Below are positions 53,941 to 62,874 of a stretch of 64,000 nucleotides of DNA, piece after piece (the stretch's first letter is position 1; every line of letters starts with the position of its first letter). Below the pieces are notes generated by a model. It ran no database searches. It was not told the DNA's origin and saw only the letters and a list, made by a program, of their open reading frames with translations. Location of the stretch: positions 270,328 to 334,327 of the forward strand of contig NZ_JAGSHT010000005.1 in the NCBI RefSeq assembly GCF_019947135.1, written 5' to 3'. The position numbers were made by a program, and so were the translations under genes. Source of the stretch: Occultella gossypii. GTDB taxonomy: Bacteria; Actinomycetota; Actinomycetes; Actinomycetales; Beutenbergiaceae.

Positions 53941-55040
53941 TGATGAACTTCGCCAAGTTCGGCAACGAGCTGTATTCCGGCAAGCGGTCGTTCGACATCG
54001 TCGGCAACCGGCGTCGCTGGTTCGCGATCGGGATCGGTCTGATCATCCTGTCCGGGCTGCTCGTCGGGATCCGGGGGATCAACCCCGGGATCGAGTTCCG
54101 GGGCGGCTCGGAGTTCACCGTCTCCGGGACGTCCAACCCGGACCCACAACTCGCGCACGACGCACTCGCCGAGGTCAACAGCGAGCAGGTCGCGCGGGTG
54201 TCCACGGTCGGCTCGTCAGCGATCCGGGTGCAGACCGAGGAACTCACCGACGCCGAGACCGGCGAGCTCGCCGACCTCTTGGCTGAGGCGTACGACGTAC
54301 CGACGGGCGACGTGACGTCCTCGTTCGTGGGCCCGTCCTGGGGCGCGGACGTCACTTCCAAGGCCGTCCAGGGACTGGTCATCTTCCTGGTCCTGGTCAC
54401 CCTCGTGATGGCGCTGTACTTCCGCCGATGGTCCATGGCCATCGCCGCGCTCATCGCGCTGCTGCACGACCTGATCGTCACGATCGGGCTGTACTCAGGT
54501 GTCGGGTTCGAGGTCACCCCGGCGAGCGTGATCGGGTTCCTGACCATCCTCGGCTACTCGCTCTACGACACGGTGGTGGTCTTCGACAAGGTCCGTGAGA
54601 ACACCGAGGGTGTCCTGGACCAGACCCGCTACACCTACGCCGAGGCGGCGAACCTGGCCGTCAACCAGACGCTGGTGCGGTCGATCAACACCTCGGTGGT
54701 CGGGTTGCTGCCGGTCGCGTCGATCCTGTTCGTCGGCGCCTTCCTGCTCGGCGCCGGCACCCTGCGGGACATCGCGCTCGCCCTGTTCATCGGGATGCTG
54801 TTCTCCACGCTGTCCTCGGTCTTCATCGCCACCCCGATGGAGGTGGTGCTGCGTCAGCGTGACCCGAAGATCGCAGCGCACACGGCGAAGGTCCTCGACC
54901 TGCGGGACCGCCGCGTGGCTGAGGCCGAGGAGGTCGGTCTCACGGCGGACGAGGTGCTCGCGGAGGCGCGGGCCGGCGGCCTGGTGGCCGGGCGGCACCT
55001 CGGCCAAGGTGCGCAGCCTCGGCGCAAGACCAAGCGATGA
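53940..55040 (+). CDS. secF: Protein translocase subunit SecF
   Basis: 366 residues, six helices. GINPGIEFRGGSEFTV is the family's P4 opening; SVIGFLTILGYSLYDTVVVFDKVREN carries the conserved helix-4/5 motif; then NTSVVGLLPVASILFVGAFLL. The start is ambiguous among GTG 53937, ATG 53940 (one-base overlap with the secD stop) and ATG 53943. A basic C-terminal tail ends at apt, overlapped as ATGA. Confidence 0.96.
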   Translation: MMNFAKFGNELYSGKRSFDIVGNRRRWFAIGIGLIILSGLLVGIRGINPGIEFRGGSEFTVSGTSNPDPQLAHDALAEVNSEQVARVSTVGSSAIRVQTEELTDAETGELADLLAEAYDVPTGDVTSSFVGPSWGADVTSKAVQGLVIFLVLVTLVMALYFRRWSMAIAALIALLHDLIVTIGLYSGVGFEVTPASVIGFLTILGYSLYDTVVVFDKVRENTEGVLDQTRYTYAEAANLAVNQTLVRSINTSVVGLLPVASILFVGAFLLGAGTLRDIALALFIGMLFSTLSSVFIATPMEVVLRQRDPKIAAHTAKVLDLRDRRVAEAEEVGLTADEVLAEARAGGLVAGRHLGQGAQPRRKTKR

Positions 55041-55579
55041 CGCCACGGATGATCTCCGCGGGCCTGCACGACCTGATCACGGACAGGGTCCGGGACGTGC
55101 CGGACTTCCCGGAGCCCGGGGTGCTGTTCCGTGACATCACTCCGTTGCTGGCGGACGGCACCGCATTCTCCGCGGTGGTGGGTCACCTCGCCGACGTGTT
55201 CGGCGGCGAGGTGGACGTGGTGGCCGGCATCGAGGCCCGCGGCTTCCTGCTGGCGGCACCGCTGGCTGCGGTACTGGGCGTCGGGGTCGTCGCGGTCCGC
55301 AAGGTCGGCAAACTGCCGCCGCCCACGCTGCGGACGGCCTACGACCTCGAGTACGGCAGCGCGGAGATCGAGGTCTCCCCGGCCGGGCTCACGCCGGGTG
55401 CGCGGGTGGTGCTCATCGATGACGTGCTCGCCACCGGCGGTACCGCAGCGGCCGCGTGCCGGCTCCTGGAGGAGGCGGGCACGCGGGTGACCGGCATCGG
55501 GTTCCTGATCGAGCTGCTGGAACTGGGCGGGCGGGACCGCCTGCCCGACCGTCCGATGCACGCCCTGGTCAGCTACTGA
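55037..55579 (+). CDS. apt: Adenine phosphoribosyltransferase
   Basis: 180 residues. Converts adenine and PRPP to AMP. PRPP-binding motif VVLIDDVLATGGTA (about 122-135), EARGFLLAAPLA, and FPEPGVLFRDITPLL. The position between secF and relA is a conserved actinobacterial arrangement. ATGA overlap with secF. Confidence 0.96.
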   Translation: MTPRMISAGLHDLITDRVRDVPDFPEPGVLFRDITPLLADGTAFSAVVGHLADVFGGEVDVVAGIEARGFLLAAPLAAVLGVGVVAVRKVGKLPPPTLRTAYDLEYGSAEIEVSPAGLTPGARVVLIDDVLATGGTAAAACRLLEEAGTRVTGIGFLIELLELGGRDRLPDRPMHALVSY

Positions 55580-55592
55580 GCCGTGCAGGTCG

Positions 55593-55598
55593 TAGCAT
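55593..55598 (+). promoter_or_regulatory. -10 box of relA, suggesting a leaderless mRNA
   Basis: TAGCAT lies six bases before the relA ATG at 55605, so transcription would start at the ATG. No Shine-Dalgarno precedes the ATG. A -35 box is not evident. Confidence 0.5.
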
Positions 55599-55604
55599 GG
55601 CCAG

Positions 55605-57956
55605 ATGAGCGAGGACGTCGCCGTCGGGACCACACCCGACCCCGGTAGCCGGGATCAGGGTGGCGATCCGGTCGTGCCCGGATCCCGGATGCGATCGCGC
55701 CTGGTGCGTCTGGGATCGCGCGGGCACTCCACGGCGCCCGCGATCGAACCTCTCATCCAGGTGGTGCGCAGCAACCACCCGAAGGCGGACACGGCGCTCC
55801 TCGAACGCGCCTACCGGGTCGCCGAACGCGCGCACAAGGGGCAGTCCCGCAAGAGCGGCGATCCCTACATCACGCACCCGGTCGCCGTCGCCACGATCCT
55901 CGCAGAACTCGGCATGACCCCGCCCACGCTCGCGGCGGCGCTGCTACACGACACCGTCGAGGACACCAGCTACAGCCTCGACGCGCTCCGCGCCGACTTC
56001 GGCGACGAGATCGCCCTCCTCGTCGACGGTGTCACCAAGCTCGACAAGGTCAGCTACGGGGAGGCCGCGCAGGCCGAGACCGTCCGCAAGATGGTGATCG
56101 CGATGGCGCGCGACATCCGGGTGCTGGTCATCAAACTCGCCGACCGACTGCACAACGCTCGGACCTGGAAGTACGTGTCGGCCGACTCCGCGTCTCGAAA
56201 GGCCCGCGAGACGCTCGAGATCTACGCTCCGCTGGCCCACCGACTCGGTATGAACACCATCAAGTGGGAGCTCGAGGACCTGTCCTTCGCCACGCTGTAC
56301 CCGAAGGTGTACGAGGAGATCGTCCATCTCGTGGCCGAGCGTGCCCCGGCCCGGGAGGAGTTCCTGGCGATCGTGCGGGAGCAGGTCACGGGTGACCTCA
56401 AGGCCGCGAAGATCAAGGCCACCGTCACCGGCCGGCCCAAGCACTACTACTCGATCTACCAGAAGATGATCGTGCGCGGCCGCGACTTCGCCGACATCTA
56501 CGACCTCGTCGGGGTCCGCGTCCTGGTGGACTCGGTCCGGGACTGCTACGCCGCGCTCGGTGCGCTCCATGCGCGCTGGAACCCGGTGGCCGGGCGGTTC
56601 AAGGACTACATCGCGATGCCCAAGTTCAACATGTACCAGTCGCTGCACACCACGGTGATCGGGCCGACCGGAAAGCCGGTCGAGATCCAGATCCGCAGCA
56701 TGGACATGCACCGGCGAGCGGAGTACGGCGTCGCCGCCCACTGGAAGTACAAGGAGACCGGGAAGCAGACCGGCAAGCAGGGCAGGGCCGAGTCGGACGC
56801 TGATGCGATGCCGTGGCTGCGCCAGCTCCTGGACTGGCAGCGGGAGACCTCGGATCCGGGGGAGTTCCTCGACTCGCTGCGGTTCGAGATGTCCGGCGCG
56901 GAGGTGTACGTGTTCACGCCGAAGGGGGACGTCCTCGCGCTCCCTGCGGGATCCACGCCGGTGGACTTCGCATACGCCGTGCACACCGAGGTGGGCCACC
57001 GCACCGTGGGTGCGCGGGTGAACGGGCGGCTTGTGAACCTCGAGTCGACGCTCGAGAACGGTGACACCGTCGAGGTGTTCACCTCGCGTGCCGAGGGCGC
57101 CGGTCCCAGCCAGGACTGGCTGAGCTTCGTCAAGAGCCCTCGAGCCAGGAACAAGATCCGGGCCTGGTTCACGAAGGAGCGCCGCGAGGAGGCCATCGAC
57201 TCCGGGCGCAACCTCATCGCGAAGGCGATGCGCAAGCAGAACCTGCCGATGCAACGGCTGCTGAACCACGAGACCCTGGTCACCCTCGCCGATGAACTGC
57301 GGTACGCCGGCGTCAGCGAGCTCTATGCGGCCGTGGGCGAGGGACACGTGTCCGCGTCGAACGTGGTCCAGAAGCTCGTCACGTCGCTCGGCGGCGACGA
57401 GGTCACCGAGGAGGACGAGGCCGAGGCGACCCGCCCCGGCCAGCCGGCCCACCGAACCCGGTCCGGTGACCCTGGGGTCATCGTCAAGGGCATGGGGAAC
57501 ACGGACCTGTGGACCAAGCTCGCCCGGTGCTGCACGCCGGTACCCGGTGACCCGATCGTCGGCTTCATCACACGCGGTTCCGGGGTGTCCGTGCACCGGG
57601 CGGACTGCTCGAACGTCGAGGGGCTACGCGCCCAGCCGGAACGGATGATCGAGGTGGACTGGGCCCCGAACGCGCAGAGCGTGTTCCTGGTGCAGATCCA
57701 GGTCGAGGCCCTGGACCGCAACGGGCTGTTGTCCGACGTGACCAAGGTGCTCTCGGACAACCACGTGAACATCCTGTCCGCGAACGTCGCCACGTCGAGG
57801 GACCGGGTCGCCGTGTCCCGGTTCGTGTTCGAGATGGCCGAACCGTCCCACCTCGGCCACGTGCTCCGGGCGGTGCGCAACATCGATGGCGTGTTCGACG
57901 TGTACCGGCTCACCGGTTCCCGTTCGGACAAGTCCCGCGGCGCCGCGACGGTCTGA
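55605..57956 (+). CDS. relA: Bifunctional (p)ppGpp synthetase/hydrolase
   Basis: 783 residues, full RSH architecture. HD hydrolase domain with LLHDTVEDT and [11 protein letters not shown] (about 115-190); synthetase domain with [24 protein letters not shown] and [22 protein letters not shown] domain [34 protein letters not shown]-terminal ACT domain from about 700. Both active sites look intact. The N-terminal 45 residues are Pro/Gly-rich. It controls the stringent response. Confidence 0.97.
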   Translation: MSEDVAVGTTPDPGSRDQGGDPVVPGSRMRSRLVRLGSRGHSTAPAIEPLIQVVRSNHPKADTALLERAYRVAERAHKGQSRKSGDPYITHPVAVATILAELGMTPPTLAAALLHDTVEDTSYSLDALRADFGDEIALLVDGVTKLDKVSYGEAAQAETVRKMVIAMARDIRVLVIKLADRLHNARTWKYVSADSASRKARETLEIYAPLAHRLGMNTIKWELEDLSFATLYPKVYEEIVHLVAERAPAREEFLAIVREQVTGDLKAAKIKATVTGRPKHYYSIYQKMIVRGRDFADIYDLVGVRVLVDSVRDCYAALGALHARWNPVAGRFKDYIAMPKFNMYQSLHTTVIGPTGKPVEIQIRSMDMHRRAEYGVAAHWKYKETGKQTGKQGRAESDADAMPWLRQLLDWQRETSDPGEFLDSLRFEMSGAEVYVFTPKGDVLALPAGSTPVDFAYAVHTEVGHRTVGARVNGRLVNLESTLENGDTVEVFTSRAEGAGPSQDWLSFVKSPRARNKIRAWFTKERREEAIDSGRNLIAKAMRKQNLPMQRLLNHETLVTLADELRYAGVSELYAAVGEGHVSASNVVQKLVTSLGGDEVTEEDEAEATRPGQPAHRTRSGDPGVIVKGMGNTDLWTKLARCCTPVPGDPIVGFITRGSGVSVHRADCSNVEGLRAQPERMIEVDWAPNAQSVFLVQIQVEALDRNGLLSDVTKVLSDNHVNILSANVATSRDRVAVSRFVFEMAEPSHLGHVLRAVRNIDGVFDVYRLTGSRSDKSRGAATV

Positions 57957-57982
57957 GCCGCCGCGGCGCACCTGCGGATGAG

Positions 57983-60496
57983 TCAGCGCGCGTCGTCCGC
58001 CGCGCGGAGCACCTGCTCCAGCCATGACTTGCGGGCGTCGAGCGCCTCGGTGGCGTCCTTGATCCGGCGCGCGTCGCCGGAGGCCTTCGCCTTCTCCAGG
58101 TCATCCTCGAGCCCAGCGATGGCGGCCTCGAGCTGAGCGGCGGCGCCTTCCGCGCGGGCGCGCACCCGCGGGTTGGACGTCTTCCACTCCCGCTGCTCGG
58201 CGTCCCGGATGGCCTCCTCGACGGCCCGCAGGCGTGCTTCGACGCGCTGCAGGTCGCCGCGAGGCACCTTCCCGGCGGCCTCCCAGCGGTCCTGGATGTC
58301 CCGGAGCTTGGCCTTGGCGGAGCGTAGGTCACGAACCGGCAAGATCCCCTCGGCCTCGGTGAGGATCGTGAGCTTCACCTTGAGGTTCTCGCCGAACTCG
58401 GCGTCCGTCTCGGCGTTGCGGGCGTTGCGGGCCTCGAAGAACGTGTCCTGGGCGGCGCGGAACCGTGCCCACAGGGCGTCGTCCTCCTTGCGGGAGGCGC
58501 GGCCGGCGCGCTTCCACTCGTCCATCAGGTCGCGGTACGCGGCGGCCGTGGGGCCCCAGTCCGTCGAGCCGGAGAGGGCCTCGGCCCGCTCGATCAGCTG
58601 CTCCTTGGTGGCCTTCACCTGACCGTGTGTCTTGTCCAGCTCGGCGAAGTACTGGCGCCGGTTGCGGTCGAACTGGGACCGTGCGTGCGAGAACCGCTTC
58701 CAGAGTGCGTCCTCGGACGGGCGGTCCAGCCGGACGCCCGTCTTCTGGGCGTGCTTCCACTCGTCGAGGAGCTTGCGCAGCTCCTCACCCTGCTGGCGCC
58801 ACTGCACCCGGGCAGGGTCGGCACCGGCGATCTCCTCGGCGCGCTCCACGATGACCGTACGCTCGGCGAGGGCCTGCGCGCGGGCGGCCTCCCGTTCGGC
58901 GGCGATCTCCTTGCGGCGCTCGGCGGCCTGCTCGCGCAGGTCCTCCAGCTCCGCTCGGAGCCCGTCGAGGTCGCCGACCACGGCCGGGTCCTCGAACTGC
59001 GAGGTCAGGCCCGCCAGGGTGCTATCGAGGTCTTTGACGGTCAGCGTCGACAGGCGGGTGCCGAACAGGCGGACCTGGGCCTGCAGGTCGAGGAAGCGCC
59101 GGATGTACAGCGAGAGCGCCTCCTCCTCGGATACGCCGGGGTACTGCCCGACGACGCGTTCGCCGTCCCCTTCGCGTACGTGCACCGTGCCGTCCGCGTC
59201 GACCCGGCCGTACTCGGCCGCGGCAGCGACCTCGATCGGGTCGAGCGGGGGACCGGCCTCGGTGCTCGCATCGACCGGTGCGGGCGCCGCCACGGGAGGC
59301 ACGACGGCGGGGGTGCTGTGCGCGAGGACGGCCGGCGTGGGCACCGGGCCGGGTCGAGGCCCCGGGCGCGGCACCGGCTTCGGGGTCGGCGCAGCGGTCT
59401 CTGCAGACACGGCGGGCTGGGCCTGCTCGACGGCGGGGGTCGCCTGCTCAACGGCGGGAGCCGCCTGCTCTACGGCGGGAGCCGGGGCCTCCTGGGTCGC
59501 GGACTTGGTTGCCGCGGACTCCTCGGCAGCCGGAGCACCAGTGGCTTCGCTGGCGGGGAGCCCGGCGGCTTCAGCGGCGGGCGCTTCTGCCTCGTCGGCG
59601 GCGGGTGCGGCGGGGGCCTCGGTCACCTGCGCGCCGGGAGCGGCAGCAGGCTCGCCAGCAGCCGTCTCCGCGGGTTCAGCGGTAGCAGGCTCGGCCGCAG
59701 CCGTCTCCGCGGGCTCAGCGGTAGGAGGCTCGGCAGCCGCTGCCACTGCAGGCTCCGCGGCGAGTGGCCTCGGCTCCTCGGTGGTGGCAGGGTCAGTGGC
59801 CTCGACAACGGGTTCAGCGGCGGACGCCTCTGCTGCGTCGGCTGCGGGTGCGCCGGCAACCTCCGTCGCCTCTGCGCCCGGTACGGCAGCTGGCTCGCCA
59901 GCAGGCGTGTCCGCGGCGGGAGTCTCGGCGGCAGGTGTCTCAGCCGGCTCCGCGGCCGGTGCCTCCGGCTTCTCGGTGGTGCCCGTGTCAGTGACCTCCG
60001 CAGCGGCGCCGCCGGCGGGTGCCTCCGCTTCGTCTGCGACAGGTGTCTCGGCGGTCACCGCCGCTTCCTCAGCGGGCACCGCGGCACTCTCGGCAACAGC
60101 CGTCTCAGCAGGCTCGGCGGCGGGTGCCGCCGGCTCGTCAGCGGCCGGGGCGTCGGTGGCTGCGGTCTGCTCGGCTTCGGTGGCCTCGGCGGTGGGGGCC
60201 TCGGTGGCCTCAACGGCGGGGGTCTGGGTGGCCTCGGCAGTGGTGGCTTCGGTGGCCTCGGCGACGGGGGCCTCCGGCTCGTCAGCGGCTGGCGCTTCGG
60301 TGGCCATCGCCCCGTCGCCAGCGCGTGCCTCGGTGGCTGCTTCCTCGTCGGCAACGGCCGGCTCCGTGACCTCAGCGGCCGTCGTTTCGGTCTGTGAGGC
60401 CTCGGTGACCTCGGTCGATGGCACGGTCTGCTCCTGCGACAACTGGATCTCCACGTCTTCGTTCGGCTGGTCCGGGTTGTTCGGGTGCTCGGTCAC
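57983..60496 (-). CDS. DUF349 protein with long Ala/Glu/Pro/Thr-rich N-terminus
   Basis: 837 residues. About residues 1-420 are low-complexity, built of repeated AEPAETAA/AEATEAPTA-like segments with no fold expected. From about 425 come DUF349 helical repeats with the family pattern W-x3-G-x-ELRKLLDEWK and DALWKRF/DALWARFRAAQD. DUF349 proteins are implicated in actinobacterial RNA/ribosome-linked functions, but no activity is assigned. The GTG start shares GTGA with the cyclophilin stop. It converges on relA, with 26 bases between stops. Confidence 0.9.
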   Translation of the reverse strand: MTEHPNNPDQPNEDVEIQLSQEQTVPSTEVTEASQTETTAAEVTEPAVADEEAATEARAGDGAMATEAPAADEPEAPVAEATEATTAEATQTPAVEATEAPTAEATEAEQTAATDAPAADEPAAPAAEPAETAVAESAAVPAEEAAVTAETPVADEAEAPAGGAAAEVTDTGTTEKPEAPAAEPAETPAAETPAADTPAGEPAAVPGAEATEVAGAPAADAAEASAAEPVVEATDPATTEEPRPLAAEPAVAAAAEPPTAEPAETAAAEPATAEPAETAAGEPAAAPGAQVTEAPAAPAADEAEAPAAEAAGLPASEATGAPAAEESAATKSATQEAPAPAVEQAAPAVEQATPAVEQAQPAVSAETAAPTPKPVPRPGPRPGPVPTPAVLAHSTPAVVPPVAAPAPVDASTEAGPPLDPIEVAAAAEYGRVDADGTVHVREGDGERVVGQYPGVSEEEALSLYIRRFLDLQAQVRLFGTRLSTLTVKDLDSTLAGLTSQFEDPAVVGDLDGLRAELEDLREQAAERRKEIAAEREAARAQALAERTVIVERAEEIAGADPARVQWRQQGEELRKLLDEWKHAQKTGVRLDRPSEDALWKRFSHARSQFDRNRRQYFAELDKTHGQVKATKEQLIERAEALSGSTDWGPTAAAYRDLMDEWKRAGRASRKEDDALWARFRAAQDTFFEARNARNAETDAEFGENLKVKLTILTEAEGILPVRDLRSAKAKLRDIQDRWEAAGKVPRGDLQRVEARLRAVEEAIRDAEQREWKTSNPRVRARAEGAAAQLEAAIAGLEDDLEKAKASGDARRIKDATEALDARKSWLEQVLRAADDAR

Positions 60497-61296
60497 AGGA
60501 CCTCCACGCTCTCGATGATGACGTTCTCGATCGGTTGTCCGTCCCCGGAGCCGTCCGCGGTACCGGCTGCGCCGATCGCCTGCAGGATCTCCAGGCCGCT
60601 GTCGATGGTGCCGAACACCGAGTAGCCACCGGCCGCGTCGGAGGGCAGCGGGACGTCATTGAACACCAGGAAGAACTGCGAACCCTGACTCTCGGCGTTA
60701 CCACTCTGCCGAGCCATGGCGATGGTGCCGGCGGGGTAGACGTCATCCGCGGGTGCGTTCTCGATGGGTCCGAAGGAGTAGCCGGGTCCGCCTCCGCCGG
60801 TCGCCGTCGGGTCACCGCACTGCAGCAGGGAGTCCGGGAGCAGTCGGTGACAGGCGGTGCCGTCGAAGTAGCCGTTGGAGGCCAGCATGATGAACGAGGC
60901 CACGGACTGCGGCGCCAGGGCACCGTCCAGGGTTGCCTCAACGTCACCCATATTGGTGTGGATGATGACGCTCCAGTCCTGGTTCAGGGAGTCGGCCGCC
61001 GGCGGCGGGGCCTGGTAGGTCTGCGGGTTCGTGGTCGGCAGCGCGCCCGGCTCGGGCGCCGGTGACTCGCTCTCGGGCGCCGTGGCGGTGTCGCTCCCGC
61101 TCGGCTCAGCGGCGGGGTCACCCTCCAGTTGCTTGTTCCAGAAGAACAACCCTGCGACGACCACGAGGAGTGCGAGCACCGACACGGTCGCGACGATCCG
61201 CCGCTCCCGTGCGACGGCGTTGTTCTTGGCCAACTTGGCGGCACGCTTGTTGTATCGACGACGCGCGTACTCGCGTTCCCGCTTACTCGGGGACAC
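60493..61296 (-). CDS. Membrane-anchored cyclophilin-type peptidyl-prolyl isomerase
   Basis: 267 residues. A basic, helical N-terminus (SKREREYARRRYNKRAAKLAK), one membrane helix near 36-54, a Pro/Ser/Glu linker, then a cyclophilin domain from about 105: DGTACHRLLPDSLLQCGDPTATGGGGPGYSF, QSGNAESQGSQFFLVFND. The catalytic Arg (CHR) and Gln are kept. It faces outside and may fold exported proteins. GTG 61296 with AGGAGG seven bases upstream. Divergent from hisS; its -10 is probably TAGAAT (61406-61401, minus strand). Confidence 0.92.
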   Translation of the reverse strand: MSPSKREREYARRRYNKRAAKLAKNNAVARERRIVATVSVLALLVVVAGLFFWNKQLEGDPAAEPSGSDTATAPESESPAPEPGALPTTNPQTYQAPPPAADSLNQDWSVIIHTNMGDVEATLDGALAPQSVASFIMLASNGYFDGTACHRLLPDSLLQCGDPTATGGGGPGYSFGPIENAPADDVYPAGTIAMARQSGNAESQGSQFFLVFNDVPLPSDAAGGYSVFGTIDSGLEILQAIGAAGTADGSGDGQPIENVIIESVEVL

Positions 61297-61503
61297 CTAT
61301 TTCCTCCTCGGAACAGACAACGGCCACGATGCGGACTCACACCCCGCACCCGCGCCGATTCGCGCGCACGCGGGGACGCCGAAGATGGCGCACGTGCCCG
61401 ATTCTAGGCAAGGCTGCCACACGCCCCTGACCGTGGGGGTCCTCAGGTCGGTCACGGGATGGTCACAAACTCAAGGTGTGTCGCTCGATGGAATGATGGG
61501 GGC

Positions 61504-62859
61504 ATGGCTCGAATCGCACCCTTGTCCGGATTTCCCGAGTGGCTTCCCGAAGGCCGCGCCGTCGAATCGCACATCCTGCGCACCGTGGCGCACGTCTTCG
61601 AACTGCACGGCTTCGTGGGGATCGAGACACGTGCGGTAGAGCCGCTCGAGCAACTGCTGAGCAAGGGGGAGACGTCCAAGGAGGTGTATCTCCTGCGCCG
61701 CCTGCAGGACGACGGCCCCGAGGCGCAGGTCGCCGGAGACAAGACGCTCGGCCTGCACTTCGACCTCACCGTGCCGTTCGCGCGCTACGTCCTCGAGAAC
61801 GCCGGCCACCTCGCCTTTCCGTTCAAGCGGTACCAGATCCAGAAGGTCTGGCGCGGCGAGCGGCCCCAGGACGGTCGGTTCCGCGAGTTCACGCAGGCGG
61901 ACATCGACGTCGTCGGCTCCGAGGAGCTCCCGTTCCACTTCGAGGTGGAGTTGCCGCTCGTGATCGCCGAGGCGTTCGCCGCCCTGCAGGAGATCGGGCT
62001 GCCACCGGTGCGGATCTCTGTGAACAACCGGAAGGTCGCGCAGGGCTTCTACGAGGGCCTCGGCCTGGCTGACGTCGAGGGCGTCCTGCGCACGATCGAC
62101 AAGCTCGACAAGATCGGCTCGGATGCCGTCATCGATGCACTCCAGCGCGATAACGGGGCGAACGAGGAGCAGGCCCGGGCCTGCCTCGCTCTGGCGTCGA
62201 TCACCGGCACGGACGCGTCCGTCGCCGAGCGGGTGCTCGCCCTCGGCGTGCGCACGCCGCGCCTCGAGGAAGGGCTGGACGAACTGGTCCGACTCGTCGA
62301 GACCGCTGCCGCGCGTGCCCCGGGAGTGGTGGTCGCGGACCTGAAGATCGCCCGCGGCCTCGACTACTACACGGGCAGCGTCTACGAGACCACCCTCGTC
62401 GGACATGAGCAGCTCGGCTCGATCTGCTCAGGCGGCCGGTACGACTCGCTCGCTTCGGACGGCAGCCGCACCTATCCGGGCGTGGGCTTGTCCATCGGGG
62501 TGTCCCGCGTGGTCTCCCGGTTGCTCGCCGCGGGTATGTCGTCGCCCACCCGGGCGATCCCGACGGCGGTGCTGGTTGCGGTCGCGGACGAGGCACACCG
62601 CGGCGCTTCCGACGCCATCGCCGCGGCGCTGCGCGCCCGCGACATCCCTGCCGATGTCGCCCCGAGTGCGGCCAAGTTCGGCAAGCAGATCCGCCACGCG
62701 GACCGGCGCGCGATCCCGTTCGTCTGGTTCCCCGGTACCGACGGAGCCACTGACCAGGTCAAGGACATCCGCTCCGGCGACCAGGTCGACGCGGACGCCG
62801 CAACCTGGGCGCCGCCTGCGCAGGACCGCTGGCCAGCCGTCCTCCCACAGACCACCTAG
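61504..62859 (+). CDS. hisS: Histidyl-tRNA synthetase
   Basis: 451 residues, class II synthetase. Motif 1 around FELHGFVGIETRAVEPLEQLLSKGETSKEVY; motif 2 FPFKRYQIQKVWRGERPQDGRFREFTQADIDVVG; histidine motif ARGLDYYTGSVYE; motif 3 GVGLSIGVSRVVSRL; C-terminal anticodon-binding domain from about 360. ATG 61504; no strong Shine-Dalgarno beyond GGGGGC, and the in-frame upstream codons lack similarity. It is divergent from the cyclophilin gene across a 207-base region. Confidence 0.96.
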   Translation: MARIAPLSGFPEWLPEGRAVESHILRTVAHVFELHGFVGIETRAVEPLEQLLSKGETSKEVYLLRRLQDDGPEAQVAGDKTLGLHFDLTVPFARYVLENAGHLAFPFKRYQIQKVWRGERPQDGRFREFTQADIDVVGSEELPFHFEVELPLVIAEAFAALQEIGLPPVRISVNNRKVAQGFYEGLGLADVEGVLRTIDKLDKIGSDAVIDALQRDNGANEEQARACLALASITGTDASVAERVLALGVRTPRLEEGLDELVRLVETAAARAPGVVVADLKIARGLDYYTGSVYETTLVGHEQLGSICSGGRYDSLASDGSRTYPGVGLSIGVSRVVSRLLAAGMSSPTRAIPTAVLVAVADEAHRGASDAIAAALRARDIPADVAPSAAKFGKQIRHADRRAIPFVWFPGTDGATDQVKDIRSGDQVDADAATWAPPAQDRWPAVLPQTT

Positions 62860-62874
62860 GAGGCGCAAGACCCC

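Noticed and set aside
58625..60518. Long plus-strand frames of Ser/Ala/Gly repeats opposite the DUF349 gene
   Set aside because: They mirror the Ala/Glu/Pro/Thr repeats of the minus-strand protein. No ribosome site or family is present.
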